DNA of 64,000 nt, from the NCBI RefSeq assembly GCF_028623165.1, contig NZ_CP117768.1, positions 5,646,001 through 5,710,000 on the forward strand. Reading direction: 5' to 3'. Shown piece after piece: positions 7,680 to 16,675 of the stretch (position 1 is its first letter; every line of letters starts with the position of its first letter). A model generated the notes under the pieces. That model had not been told where the DNA came from. It searched no databases and saw only the letters and a program-made list of their open reading frames with translations. The position numbers and the translations under genes are program-made. Source of the stretch: Nostoc sp. UHCC 0926 (lineage in GTDB: Bacteria; Cyanobacteriota; Cyanobacteriia; Cyanobacteriales; Nostocaceae).

Positions 7680-8639
7680 TTAGCCACCCCAAATTTTCTC
7701 CAAAACTGCGTTTGGTGAAACATCCGCCGTTTTTCCCGTGGGGGATTCAATGGCCAGGAATTTATCGTTTTTCGGCAACAACTTAGCTGGATCGCTGGGG
7801 CCAAATAGGGCGATAGTATAGGTTTGGACTGCAACGCTCAGTTGTAGTGCCGCACTATCAGTAGATAACATCAAATTAGCCCCGGCAATTATAGCAGTTA
7901 ACTTGCCAATATCATCTGGGGCAGTCACCTTGATATCTGGAGAAGACTCCAGAAGCGATCGCATAAACTGCTGATCATCAAGTCCCTTAATCACCACCAC
8001 CGGCAGATCCGGTTGCTTTTGTTGGAAGGCTTGAATAATTTGATGCCACTTCGCGACAGGGTAGATTTTATCCGGTTCTTTAGCCTGGGATAACTGGCCA
8101 GAACCGCTATGAATCAAGATATAGCCTGTTTCATGCACCCCTAAGCGTTTTTGTTCGTTTTGTGCCCACTCAATATCTGGTTTTGGCACATTTACTGCTA
8201 ACTCTGGGACAGGGCTATTTATTTCCAATGGTTGGAGCAAATCATGATATAATGCCGCCGCATACTGGGATGGTTTGAATGGCACAGCGTGGCTCAGAAA
8301 AACCGAACCTTTGCCTTGGTAGCCAATGCGTATGGGAATTCCTGTCAACCAGAGCAAAAGACCCAGCAACCAACTTTGCTTCACAGCAATGACAACATCG
8401 TATTCGCGATCGCGAATTACGCCTACCAGGTTACCCCAATCTGCCAGACTGTTACGGTCTTGAAAATCAAAGTTCAGCACCTCGTGAACTGACTTGCTCA
8501 CTCGGTAGGCAGCCTTTGACCGGGGTTCAACAACGACATCTATCTGAGCGTTAGGGTAATGGCGCTTCAGGTCATCTAGAGTCGGAAAGAAGAGAATTTG
8601 GTCGCCAATTCCGCCAGGTACAAGGGCTACTACTCGCAT
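7680..8639 (-). CDS. Glycosyltransferase family 9 (heptosyltransferase-like)
   Basis: The 319-residue protein opens with VALVPGGIGDQILFFPTL (4-21), the GT9 signature GGIGD. Its C-terminal half carries the donor-binding region (ILIHSGSG near 174, TAIIAGANLMLSTDSAALQL near 260, ALFGPSDP near 287). GT9 enzymes move heptose or related sugars from nucleotide donors to lipopolysaccharide or other envelope glycans. Cyanobacteria lack classical heptose cores, so the true substrate is open. The gene is divergent from ispD, with 69 bases between the start codons. Confidence 0.85.
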   Translation of the reverse strand: MRVVALVPGGIGDQILFFPTLDDLKRHYPNAQIDVVVEPRSKAAYRVSKSVHEVLNFDFQDRNSLADWGNLVGVIRDREYDVVIAVKQSWLLGLLLWLTGIPIRIGYQGKGSVFLSHAVPFKPSQYAAALYHDLLQPLEINSPVPELAVNVPKPDIEWAQNEQKRLGVHETGYILIHSGSGQLSQAKEPDKIYPVAKWHQIIQAFQQKQPDLPVVVIKGLDDQQFMRSLLESSPDIKVTAPDDIGKLTAIIAGANLMLSTDSAALQLSVAVQTYTIALFGPSDPAKLLPKNDKFLAIESPTGKTADVSPNAVLEKIWGG

Positions 8640-8708
8640 AATATTTATTGACGCTTACTCGCTCCCTATTTTAGGGGAAAATATATAGCTTAAAGATTGA
8701 GGAATTCT

Positions 8709-9389
8709 GTGTATTTACTAATTCCAGCTGCGGGAATCGGAAAAAGAATGGGGAGTAACCGCAATAAACTCCTGCTACTCGTGCGATCGCAACCAATTAT
8801 TGCTTGGACTCTATTAGCCGCAGAAGCCGCAAGTACAATCAATTGGATCGGGATTATTTCCCAGCCTACTGACTGGTCTGACTTTAAAGCAATTATCGCC
8901 GATCTGAAGCTGACTAAACCAGTGGAATTGATTCAAGGTGGCTCCACCCGCCAAGAATCTGTTTACAATGGCTTGCAGTCCCTCCCAGTAGCCGCAGAAC
9001 AAGTGTTAATTCACGATGGGGCTAGATGCCTTGTCACTTCAGATTTATTTAACTCTTGTGCCGAGGCGATTCGCCACTGTCCCGGTTTAATTGCTGGTGT
9101 ACCCGTCAAAGACACCATCAAAATTGTCGAACAAGGCATAATTCAAGAAACACCCGACAGACGACAGTTGTGGGCGGCACAAACTCCCCAAGGATTTGAT
9201 GTCAAGTTGTTGAAACAGTGCCATGCTGAAGGTGTCCGTCAAGGTTGGGAAGTAACTGACGATGCCGCTTTGTTTGAAAGGTGCGGTATTGAAGTCCGAA
9301 TTGTCGAGGGAGAGGAGACAAATTTAAAAGTGACCACTCGACAAGATTTAGCGATCGCAGAATTTATTCTCACAAGTAGAGGCTTTTGA
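8709..9389 (+). CDS. ispD: 2-C-methyl-D-erythritol 4-phosphate cytidylyltransferase
   Basis: IspD transfers CMP from CTP to MEP in the plastid-type isoprenoid pathway. The motif PAAGIGKRMG sits at residues 6-15, followed by RNKLLL, with HDGARCLV (about 105), ETPDRRQLWAAQTPQGF (about 148) and VTDDAALFE (about 181), all expected of the family. The GTG at 8709 (MYLLIPAAG...) is preferred: GAGG lies 6 bases upstream and homologues start there, although the frame opens at a TTG at 8697. Length (226 residues) is normal. ispG of the same pathway lies 5.8 kb downstream. Confidence 0.92.
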   Translation: MYLLIPAAGIGKRMGSNRNKLLLLVRSQPIIAWTLLAAEAASTINWIGIISQPTDWSDFKAIIADLKLTKPVELIQGGSTRQESVYNGLQSLPVAAEQVLIHDGARCLVTSDLFNSCAEAIRHCPGLIAGVPVKDTIKIVEQGIIQETPDRRQLWAAQTPQGFDVKLLKQCHAEGVRQGWEVTDDAALFERCGIEVRIVEGEETNLKVTTRQDLAIAEFILTSRGF

Positions 9390-9514
9390 TCAAAATGAAC
9401 AGGTAGAGGCAAAACTTTCTCTAGGTTTTTTCCCATGCCCCATACCCAATTTGAGAGTTTCAACAATAATTTTGACAATTTAGGATATAATGCCACACAC
9501 TTGTTGATTGTTAG

Positions 9515-9571
9515 TTGTCATCTGCTAATGACTAGTAACTAATGACTAGTAACTAATGACCAATGACTGAT
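9515..9571. repeat. Short direct repeats (CTAATGACTAGTAA)
   Basis: The motif TAATGACTAGTAAC recurs about three times with drift (TAATGACCAATGACTGATGA at the end), directly before the scpB start. This is a simple-sequence stretch typical of Nostoc intergenic DNA. Confidence 0.6.
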
Positions 9572-9577
9572 GATTAA

Positions 9578-10120
9578 ATGATTATAGCCACAGCGACGAA
9601 GATAGAAGCAATTCTCTATTTAAAGGGTAAACCCTTGTCGCTCGGCGAAATCGCCGAGTATGCCGCGTGCGATCGCGCCACTGTCAAAGAAGGCATAATT
9701 GAACTAATGGACAACTATGCCCACCGAGATAGCGCTTTAGAGGTAATAGAAACCCCAGATGGTTACAGTTTGCAACTACGGTCTGACTTTCATGATTTAG
9801 TGCAAACGATGATACCAGTAGAATTGGGAGTAGGTGCATTGCGGACTTTGGCAGCGATCGCCCTCAATAGTCCCATACTCCAGAGCGACTTGATTAACCT
9901 GCGCGGTTCAGGAGTATATCAGCACGTTCCAGAACTCGTCGAACTTGGTTTCATCCGAAAGCGGCGAGACAGCGATTCTCGCTCCTACTCGCTCCAAGTA
10001 ACGCCGAAATTTCACCAGTATTTCCAAATCGAACAACTCCCGCAAATACTTTCCACCAGCCAGAAGGAAGAACAACTAGAACTAGAACTAGAACTGAAGG
10101 GAGTAGGGAGTGGGGAGTAA
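9578..10120 (+). CDS. scpB: SMC-Scp complex subunit ScpB
   Basis: The 180-residue product shows the ScpB tandem winged-helix pattern. It starts with ATKIEAILYLKGKPLSLGEIAEYAA (cut here into two motifs, KIEAILYLKGKPL and LGEIAEYAA). It continues with LEVIETPDGYSLQLRSD (about 53-69) and ALRTLAAIALNSPILQSDLINLRGSG across the second wing. ScpB works with ScpA and SMC in chromosome condensation and segregation. The C-terminal tail (LELELELK) is coded by a CTAGAA hexanucleotide repeat at 10076-10097, so tail length may vary between strains. scpA is not adjacent. Confidence 0.88.
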   Translation: MIIATATKIEAILYLKGKPLSLGEIAEYAACDRATVKEGIIELMDNYAHRDSALEVIETPDGYSLQLRSDFHDLVQTMIPVELGVGALRTLAAIALNSPILQSDLINLRGSGVYQHVPELVELGFIRKRRDSDSRSYSLQVTPKFHQYFQIEQLPQILSTSQKEEQLELELELKGVGSGE

Positions 10121-10456
10121 GAATTTTAGATTTTGGATTTTAGATTTTGGATTTTAGATTTTAGATTGAAATTTAATCCAAAATACGCTCTCTTACGAGA
10201 CGCGCAAGGGACGCGGACTCGCTCTAAGCGTACCCCTGCTCTTAAGCAAGCTACGCGTAGCGTCTCTAAGAGTTGCCATGCCGCAGGCTTTACGCTGCGC
10301 TATCAGTCAATTCCATTATCCAAAATTGGATTGCCCAATGCCCAATGCCCAATGCCCTCTGCCCTCTGCTTTTAAAGGCTTATACCCGTAGTGAATGCGC
10401 TACCCTTGTACAATGGTTTAAAGTAGAGTTAGCAATTAAGCTAAATAAAACTGCCA
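10121..10456. repeat. Heptanucleotide repeat plus nested palindromic repeats
   Basis: 10123-10168 is a degenerate heptamer array (GATTTTA/GGATTTT). 10195-10310 holds nested short repeats with inverted arms: TACGAGACGCG, GCTACGCGTAGCGTCTCTAAGAG, GCCATGCCGCAGGCTTTACGC. 10335-10360 repeats CCAATGCCC. These elements recur at 10975-11095, 12465-12545, 19265-19440 and 53250-53370. No gene was found. Confidence 0.75.
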
Positions 10457-10804
10457 ATGGTGTTTAATCCTGACTTCTTGAATGACAACTCTGAGGAACA
10501 CCCTAATCAACTTCTTTCCGACCACTCTGAGGAATACCCCAATCAGTTACTCAAATATCTACAGCATCAGTCTCCTGATGTTTTAGCGAGGATTGCTCAG
10601 TCCGCCAGCCCTGAAATTAAACAAATCATCTCCCAAAATGTCCAAGGGCTAGTGGGAATGCTCCCTGTAGAAAATTTCAACGTGCAAATCACAACAGATC
10701 GGGAGAACTTAGCTGGGCTTTTAGCGTCGGCCATGATGACAGGGTATTTTCTGCGCCAGATGGAACAAAGAATGCAGTTAGAGCATTTGTCTAATGGTCA
10801 ATAA
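10457..10804 (+). CDS. DUF760 family protein
   Basis: This 115-residue protein matches the cyanobacterial and plastid DUF760 family. Family marks are NQLLKYLQHQSPDVLARIA, ASPEIKQIISQNVQGLVG (about 49-66), MLPVENFNVQITT (67-79) and the tail LASAMMTGYFLRQMEQRMQL. The molecular function is unknown; plant relatives are chloroplast proteins. The N-terminus carries two similar copies of (N/D)NSEEHPNQLL. It is preceded by repeats rather than by an operon partner. Confidence 0.85.
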   Translation: MVFNPDFLNDNSEEHPNQLLSDHSEEYPNQLLKYLQHQSPDVLARIAQSASPEIKQIISQNVQGLVGMLPVENFNVQITTDRENLAGLLASAMMTGYFLRQMEQRMQLEHLSNGQ

Positions 10805-11130
10805 TCAATAGTCAGTAGTCAAACATTCTGAGACTATTGACCAAATAATTACTAATTCGTAATTCGTAATTAAGAGGGTACACAGCTACCACCAAAATCT
10901 CTAATTTGGTGGTCAACAAGACAGTGAGGGTACAGAGTAAGCACTGATTACAACTACGAATTACGAAAGCATTGCGGTAGCAATAGCGCAGCGTAAAGCC
11001 TTCTCTTCTCCTAAGGAGTGACTCTGTTCGCGTTCGCCAACGGCATGGCAACTCTTAGAGACGCCGTTCGCTTAGAGCGAGTAATTGAGCGTCGGAACGA
11101 GCGTTAGTTATCAATTACGAATTACCTTGA
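10805..11130. repeat. Intergenic repeats between DUF760 and HtrA genes
   Basis: Contains AATTCGTAATTCGTAATTA direct repeats (10855-10872), an inverted repeat ACCACCAAAAT...ATTTGGTGGT (10886-10913), and the dispersed elements GCGTAAAGCC, GCCAACGGCATGGCAACTCTTAGAGACG and TTCGCTTAGAGCGAG (10990-11080). No coding sequence is supported. Confidence 0.65.
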
Positions 11131-12345
11131 CTACTTCCTTTCAGGATAAGCACCTGATTGCACTTTAATGGTTTGAATTTTACCGCTGCGGTTGACTTCG
11201 ATCATTAAAATATCCCCAACTTTGCTGGCCTCTACCAACTTCTGAACTTGGGCTGAGGTTTTGACTGGTTTACCATTAACTTTTTGAATCACGTCTCCAG
11301 GAAACAGTCCTCCGCGTTTGGCTGGGGAATCGTCTGTGACTCCTCTAATCACAATTCCAGCGTCCTGCTGAATGTTCAATTGATTTTCTTGATTAATCTG
11401 CTGTTTTCTGATTGGAGAAAGGTCTGCCATTTCAATACCCAAGAAGGGATGTTCCACACGCCCTTTGGTAAAAAGTTCATTGGCGATGCGGGCGGCGGTT
11501 TCAATGGGAATGGCGAAACCGAGTCCTTGAGCATCAGCGCGGATGGCAGTGTTAACACCAATCACTTCGCCTTGGGCGTTTAACAAGGGTCCACCAGAAT
11601 TACCAGGGTTAATTGCGGCATCAGTTTGGATAAAGCTGACTCGCTTATCTGGGATACCTACCTGAGTGCTAGTGCGATCTGTAGCGCTGATGATGCCAAT
11701 AGTGACAGTATTATCTAAACCTAGAGGATTGCCAATAGCGATCGCCCATTCTCCTGGTATTAAGTTTTGCGAATTGCCCAGCTTCACTGTCGGTAAATGA
11801 TTCGCTTTTATTTTCACGACTGCGACATCTGTCACAGAATCAACTCCTACCACCTTCCCCTCTAGACTCCGACCATCTTTGAGGGTTACTAATACTGTAT
11901 CTGTATCTGCTACCACATGAGCGTTGGTGAGTAATTCTCCATCTTCGCTCAAAATAAATCCCGATCCTGTACCGCGCTCAATACGCTCTTGAGGAATTGG
12001 TTGTTCATCCTCTCCAAAGAATCGCCGCAAGAGGGGATTTTTCAAAGCATCAGAGATCGGATTGGCTACTTTGCGGGTGGCATTAATTCGCACCACAGCC
12101 GGTCCAACTTTTTGTACTGCCGTCGCAATAAAATTCACATTCTCGCCCCCAGTAGCCCCAATAGCTGCGTTAGGAGAATTTGGAACTATGGATTCTGGAG
12201 GCAAAGCCATTGTCACATTTCTTAACTGTTGGAACGAGGGATTTTGTAGCAAGAGATAGCGACTCCCAAACAAACCTGCACCACAGCCGAACACCAGTAA
12301 AAATACATAAACGCCCAGTTGCTTTAAAGATAACTTCATAATCAT
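11131..12345 (-). CDS. HtrA/Deg-family serine protease with PDZ domain
   Basis: A membrane anchor or uncleaved signal (LGVYVFLLVFGCGAGLFG, residues 10-27) leads to a trypsin-like domain with a complete triad: H143 (TNAHVVAD), D173 (DSVTDVAVVK) and S250 (NPGNSGGPLL). A single PDZ domain follows (GIVIRGVTDDSPAKRGGL onward). This is the HhoA/HhoB/HtrA type of cyanobacterial Deg protease, active in the periplasm or thylakoid lumen on misfolded proteins. The frame extends to a TTG at 12363, but the ATG at 12345 (MIMKLSLKQ) or 12339 (MKLSLKQ) is more likely. The exact paralogue cannot be told from sequence alone. Confidence 0.9.
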   Translation of the reverse strand: MIMKLSLKQLGVYVFLLVFGCGAGLFGSRYLLLQNPSFQQLRNVTMALPPESIVPNSPNAAIGATGGENVNFIATAVQKVGPAVVRINATRKVANPISDALKNPLLRRFFGEDEQPIPQERIERGTGSGFILSEDGELLTNAHVVADTDTVLVTLKDGRSLEGKVVGVDSVTDVAVVKIKANHLPTVKLGNSQNLIPGEWAIAIGNPLGLDNTVTIGIISATDRTSTQVGIPDKRVSFIQTDAAINPGNSGGPLLNAQGEVIGVNTAIRADAQGLGFAIPIETAARIANELFTKGRVEHPFLGIEMADLSPIRKQQINQENQLNIQQDAGIVIRGVTDDSPAKRGGLFPGDVIQKVNGKPVKTSAQVQKLVEASKVGDILMIEVNRSGKIQTIKVQSGAYPERK

Positions 12346-12363
12346 TTTGCTTAAGGACAGCAA

Positions 12364-12712
12364 TGCAGTTGCTAATTTCTAAGTGTAGTCAAGCTAACGG
12401 CAAGTGGACAGATCAATTTATCAGAAATTGGGGATTGGGGCATGGGGCACTTGTACTGAGCTTGTCCTAAGTTTGCCCTGAGCGGTGTCGTAAAGCCTGC
12501 GGCATAGCTACGCTTAGGGCGCAGCCTCTCCAAGAGTTGTATTGGGCATTGGGCACAAGAGGCAGAGGGACAAGGGGGAGAATTAAAATTACCTCTTTCC
12601 CCTCTTTCCCCCCCACTCCCTGCTCCCTGCTCCTCTGCCTCCCCTGACTCTTTCCCCACTGCCCACTCTTGCCATCTAAAATCTAAAGTTAATGCGCTCC
12701 TGACCTGTATAC
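12364..12712. repeat. Repeat-rich intergenic region
   Basis: Holds GGGGATTGGGGCATGGGGC, the dispersed inverted element GTAAAGCCTGCGGCATAGCTACGC (about 12491-12514), CTCTCCAAGAGTTG, and polypyrimidine runs (CCTCTTTCCCCTCTTTCCCCCCC). It separates the divergent htrA and M23 genes and probably contains both promoters. No gene is recognised. Confidence 0.6.
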
Positions 12713-13606
12713 ATGACTTTACCTTTTCGTCAACTGTTTCTCTGTAGCTTAGTTAGCGCCTTGGGCCTAGTATCCATAGTGCCAAACACTAACAGTGCTA
12801 ATGCTGCTGTAGGTGGTTGTCCAACTCCAGCCCTATCTCGCTTCCAACGCCATAAAGTTGTTCGTGGCGAAACTTTGGAGAGCATAGCGCAGCGCTACAA
12901 TCTCATTCCCACAACTATTATCGGCATGAATCCAGCTTTGCAGAACGGTGCGGTCGCAGTCGTTGGTAGTGTACTTCAAATTCCTCCCTACAATGGGGTT
13001 GTAGTCGAAGTGCCTCACGGTGAAACTTGGCGACAAGTGGCGGCAAAATACAAAGTTCGTGCTGATAGCCTTTTTGAAGTGAATGGTTGCCAACAAGACC
13101 CTAGAATTGTGTTTGTTCCAGGGGTAAATTGGTCGCCCAATGGTGTTGTAACGAAGTCCGTTTTACCTACTTATACAGGAACGCCAAACCGTGCATCCCT
13201 GTCTGGGTATCCTTTGAGGGAAGTGGCAACTGTAGCATTAGCTTATGGCTGGCAAATTAATCCTGCGACAGGTCAAGTTTTCTTTCATAGTGGTGTTGAC
13301 TTATTGGCAGCAATGGGGACTAATGTGCTAGCGATCGCTCCTGGAACCGTAGCCTTTGCTAATGATCAAGGTACTTATGGCAAGTTGGTCATTATTAACC
13401 ACAGTGGCGGACTCCAAAGCCGCTATGCCCAGCTTGACAGTATCAAAGTTACTGTCGGTCAGCAAGTGAAAAAAGGAGACTTACTGGGAACAGTAGGCAC
13501 TAGTGGACAACCAAGTTCCAGCCAACCGCATCTCCATTTTGAAGTGCGTTCTAGCTCATCTTTGGGTTGGGTAGCAGAAGATCCAAAGGGTTATTTGAAG
13601 AAATAA
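12713..13606 (+). CDS. LysM and M23 (LytM) domain cell-wall protein
   Basis: A signal peptide (residues 1-32) leads to two LysM-like modules (HKVVRGETLESIAQRYN at 47-63; VPHGETWRQVAAKYKV at 100-115), which bind peptidoglycan. An M23 domain follows at about 185-280. Zinc ligands H192 and D196 (HSGVD) and H275 (PHLHFEVR) are present. The usual YAHL histidine is Gln (RYAQLDS, Q240), so catalysis may be weakened, as in LytM regulators that activate amidases. The protein is exported to the periplasm. Confidence 0.88.
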   Translation: MTLPFRQLFLCSLVSALGLVSIVPNTNSANAAVGGCPTPALSRFQRHKVVRGETLESIAQRYNLIPTTIIGMNPALQNGAVAVVGSVLQIPPYNGVVVEVPHGETWRQVAAKYKVRADSLFEVNGCQQDPRIVFVPGVNWSPNGVVTKSVLPTYTGTPNRASLSGYPLREVATVALAYGWQINPATGQVFFHSGVDLLAAMGTNVLAIAPGTVAFANDQGTYGKLVIINHSGGLQSRYAQLDSIKVTVGQQVKKGDLLGTVGTSGQPSSSQPHLHFEVRSSSSLGWVAEDPKGYLKK

Positions 13607-13704
13607 GGTTCGTTTTGAAACGCATAGGCGCTTCGCCTTCTCACAGGGTAGGAACGCAGAAGAAATCTCTGTGTTCCTCTACCGAACCTTTACGATCCTT
13701 TGCG

Positions 13705-14742
13705 TTAAAAAAAGGATGCTATATTTTCGCTAGATTTTACGATGTGCATTCCTGCCTCTGCAAACCTTGCAAATGCTGCATCTGCCTGTTCTGTGTAGTC
13801 CACAATACCGGGAACAACAACGGGGGAAGTGCAATCTTCTAAGAGATAGATTTTTTGAGCCAAGGTAGCATCTACCTGTTTAATTTCTGTTAATAAATCG
13901 TCAATTGTCCAGGCGACGCAATGACTTTTGGCTTGACCACCAATAATTACTGCATCAAATTCTAAAAGTTGCTTAATCAGGTGCGTGTTCTTTTGAGCAA
14001 GTGGACGCTGCTCAAAATCTTCTAACACTTCTGGGCGTAAGATGGAATAGTTTTCTGTTAAGGGATTTTCACCTTTGATTTCAAATTGCGTCTGACTTTG
14101 ACGAGCAATGCCGTGGAAAAATATCGCTTCTTCTACCGATGAAACTAAAGCATGACCAATACCGCCCAACATAGAATGATAAGGCCAAACAGTGAGGGGA
14201 TATTTACCATCTTGACTTAGTTGCTTAAGGTAATGGTAAGCGTGTTTTTCTAATAGTTCATAATCCCCATTAGTAACACTGTTAGCAACTGCTGGGTTAA
14301 CTTTCCAGATACCTTGTTGAATATCTGCTGGGGTAATGCTAGTTGCTGCTGGGGTGGGATGTTCTCCGGCGGCGTTCACCCAAAAGATGGGATGAAAAAT
14401 TTGCGTTGCTGTGTGGGTGTCCAGGGTAGGTACAATTTTGGTAATTACTCCCAAATTGCGATAAATAAACTCACATAATCTGACATTATCATCCACTGCC
14501 CCATTGCCAAATTTTCCACCTACAAATAATTCAAAGCCGGGGATGCAGAAGGTGTTTTGGACATCAATTAATAGTAAGCAAATCCGGGTTTTATCTAAAG
14601 ATGCAGGTTTGATATCATGTTGTTTTGCCCAGATTTCAGCTTCGGCGGCACGTTCTTGGTAAGGTACACGCCAGACTTCGCCCACTTCTTCAGGGTTAAA
14701 ATGTAGGGGAATGCCTAGTTGGGTTGTTGTTTGGATATTCAT
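13705..14742 (-). CDS. Isochorismatase/nicotinamidase-type cysteine hydrolase
   Basis: The protein has the cysteine-hydrolase triad pattern: [15 protein letters not shown] near residue 55, a central Lys region, and [17 protein letters not shown] with the nucleophilic Cys in the last third. Relatives hydrolyse nicotinamide or similar amides. The length (about 345 residues) is well above the usual 180-230 of nicotinamidases, with extra N-terminal and middle segments, so it belongs to a distinct long subgroup of unknown substrate. I use the ATG at 14742 (MNIQTTTQL); a GTG at 14754 is possible. It converges with the M23 gene. Confidence 0.8.
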   Translation of the reverse strand: MNIQTTTQLGIPLHFNPEEVGEVWRVPYQERAAEAEIWAKQHDIKPASLDKTRICLLLIDVQNTFCIPGFELFVGGKFGNGAVDDNVRLCEFIYRNLGVITKIVPTLDTHTATQIFHPIFWVNAAGEHPTPAATSITPADIQQGIWKVNPAVANSVTNGDYELLEKHAYHYLKQLSQDGKYPLTVWPYHSMLGGIGHALVSSVEEAIFFHGIARQSQTQFEIKGENPLTENYSILRPEVLEDFEQRPLAQKNTHLIKQLLEFDAVIIGGQAKSHCVAWTIDDLLTEIKQVDATLAQKIYLLEDCTSPVVVPGIVDYTEQADAAFARFAEAGMHIVKSSENIASFF

Positions 14743-15190
14743 ATAATTCTGCACTTATGTTGTAATTATTAAGCTTGCCTGCATTTAGTGATAAGTCTAA
14801 TTTAGCTGGTAGTAAGGGCGATCGCTCCTCAACCTCTTATCTTGGTAGTATATTTGTATTATAAAACAACAGATTTAGCGATCGCTCTCATCTAAACTTT
14901 GCAACATCGCCAACCGTTGATCTAACCACTCATCTGTAAACCAACCATAAGGCAAAACATCGTCAACTACATTTGTGCTGATTCCTCGTTAAGCTTTCCT
15001 AAGGAACGCTGTGCGATCGCTAACGCTACTCAGTTAGAAGAGTTTTTAATTGCTGTTTATTTCTTTGCCTATCTGATTCTCCATTTTTTTCGATCTGATC
15101 GTCCAAAAGAGCCACTACCTGTGGCAATCTGAGAAACAGAGATTTATCAAATCTGATATTTTAGCTACAGGAAATTTACCTAATAGGGTT
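14743..15190 (-). other. Intergenic with a C-terminal gene scrap
   Basis: On the minus strand, about 14985 to 14877, an open fragment without a start reads NVVDDVLPYGWFTDEW then LDQRLAMLQSLDESDR and stop. It looks like the end of a lost protein-coding gene I do not recognise. The right part contains HIP1 sites and the ispG leader (ATG at 15191). No other feature was seen. Confidence 0.4.
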
Positions 15191-16417
15191 ATGCAAACTC
15201 TGCCAACTCTTACAACTTCTAACACCACAGTAGATCAACCCACTTTTGATACAACTATCAAGCGGCGTAAAACCCGTCCTGTAAAAGTGGGAAATGTCAC
15301 CATTGGGGGCGGCTACCCCGTTGTGGTGCAGTCAATGATTAACGAAGACACTCTTGATATTGATGGTTCCGTAGCTGGTATTCGTCGTCTGCACGAAATT
15401 GGCTGCGAAATTGTCCGTGTCACAGTTCCGAGTATGGCTCATGCTAAAGCTTTAGCAGAAATTAAACAAAAATTAATAAAAACTTACCAAGACATACCAG
15501 TTGTGGCAGATGTCCATCACAATGGGCTGAAAATCGCTCTGGAAGTCTCCAAGCACATAGAGAAAGTACGGATTAATCCGGGCTTGTATGTGTTTGAAAA
15601 GCCAAACCTTAACCGAACTGAGTATACTAAAACCGAATTTGACGAAATTGGCGATAAAATCCGCGAAACCTTAGAACCTCTGGTAGTTTCTTTGCGCGAT
15701 CAAGGTAAATCGATGCGAATTGGGGTAAATCACGGTTCCCTCGCTGAAAGGATGCTATTTACCTACGGTGACACTCCAGAAGGCATGGTGGAATCTGCCA
15801 TAGAATTTATCCGCATCTGTGAATCTTTGGATTTCCGCAACTTGGTAATTTCCATGAAAGCCTCACGAGTACCAGTGATGTTAGCCGCCTATCGTCTTAT
15901 GGCCAAGCGCATGGATCAACTGGGTATGGATTATCCGCTACATTTAGGCGTTACGGAAGCTGGTGATGGCGAATACGGACGAATTAAATCTACGGCTGGT
16001 ATTGCTACCTTACTTGCTGATGGCATTGGCGATACAATTCGCGTCTCACTTACAGAAGCACCAGAAAAAGAAATTCCTGTCTGCTACAGCATTCTCCAAG
16101 CTTTGGGATTGCGAAAAACGATGGTGGAATACGTCGCTTGTCCTTCCTGTGGACGCACTTTGTTTAACCTAGAAGAAGTGCTGCACAAAGTTCGGGAAGC
16201 CACTAAACACCTAACTGGATTAGATGTGGCAGTTATGGGTTGCATTGTCAATGGTCCCGGAGAAATGGCAGATGCTGACTATGGTTATGTTGGCAAAACA
16301 CCTGGTTACATTTCTTTGTATCGTGGCCGGGAAGAAATTAAAAAAGTCTCAGAAGATAAAGGTGTAGAGGAATTAATTAACCTTATTAAAGCAGATGATC
16401 GCTGGGTAGAACCGTAA
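15191..16417 (+). CDS. ispG: (E)-4-hydroxy-3-methylbut-2-enyl-diphosphate synthase
   Basis: IspG (GcpE) converts MEcPP to HMBPP in the MEP isoprenoid pathway with a [4Fe-4S] cluster and, in cyanobacteria, electrons from ferredoxin. The cluster ligands are visible as C317 and C320 ([11 protein letters not shown]) and C351 ([11 protein letters not shown]). The opening [17 protein letters not shown] and [13 protein letters not shown] are family-typical. Length (408 residues) matches the cyanobacterial single-domain form, which lacks the plant-type insert. It is monocistronic in appearance, with spacers on both sides. Confidence 0.95.
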   Translation: MQTLPTLTTSNTTVDQPTFDTTIKRRKTRPVKVGNVTIGGGYPVVVQSMINEDTLDIDGSVAGIRRLHEIGCEIVRVTVPSMAHAKALAEIKQKLIKTYQDIPVVADVHHNGLKIALEVSKHIEKVRINPGLYVFEKPNLNRTEYTKTEFDEIGDKIRETLEPLVVSLRDQGKSMRIGVNHGSLAERMLFTYGDTPEGMVESAIEFIRICESLDFRNLVISMKASRVPVMLAAYRLMAKRMDQLGMDYPLHLGVTEAGDGEYGRIKSTAGIATLLADGIGDTIRVSLTEAPEKEIPVCYSILQALGLRKTMVEYVACPSCGRTLFNLEEVLHKVREATKHLTGLDVAVMGCIVNGPGEMADADYGYVGKTPGYISLYRGREEIKKVSEDKGVEELINLIKADDRWVEP

Positions 16418-16675
16418 GGTAACTGGGGACTGGGGAAGAAGCAGGGGAGCAGAGGGTAAAGAGGTAATTTTCATTCTCCCCCTTGCCCCTAGCAAGAACT
16501 GCACCTCTGCCTTTTGTAGCCCATGCCCAAAAATTTTGTATCTTTAAACTACTAAGGTCACCGGATTGTCAAGTATTTTGTTGAAATTAGGAATACATCC
16601 TCCATCTGTACAGTGGTAGCCTGTGTTAGATTGAGCATACTGACTATATATTTTCCCTCTGACGCAGCTGTCATT

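Noticed and set aside
12372-12659. 95-codon minus-strand ORF
   Set aside because: Its translation is Gly/Glu low complexity from polypurine runs and known short repeats.
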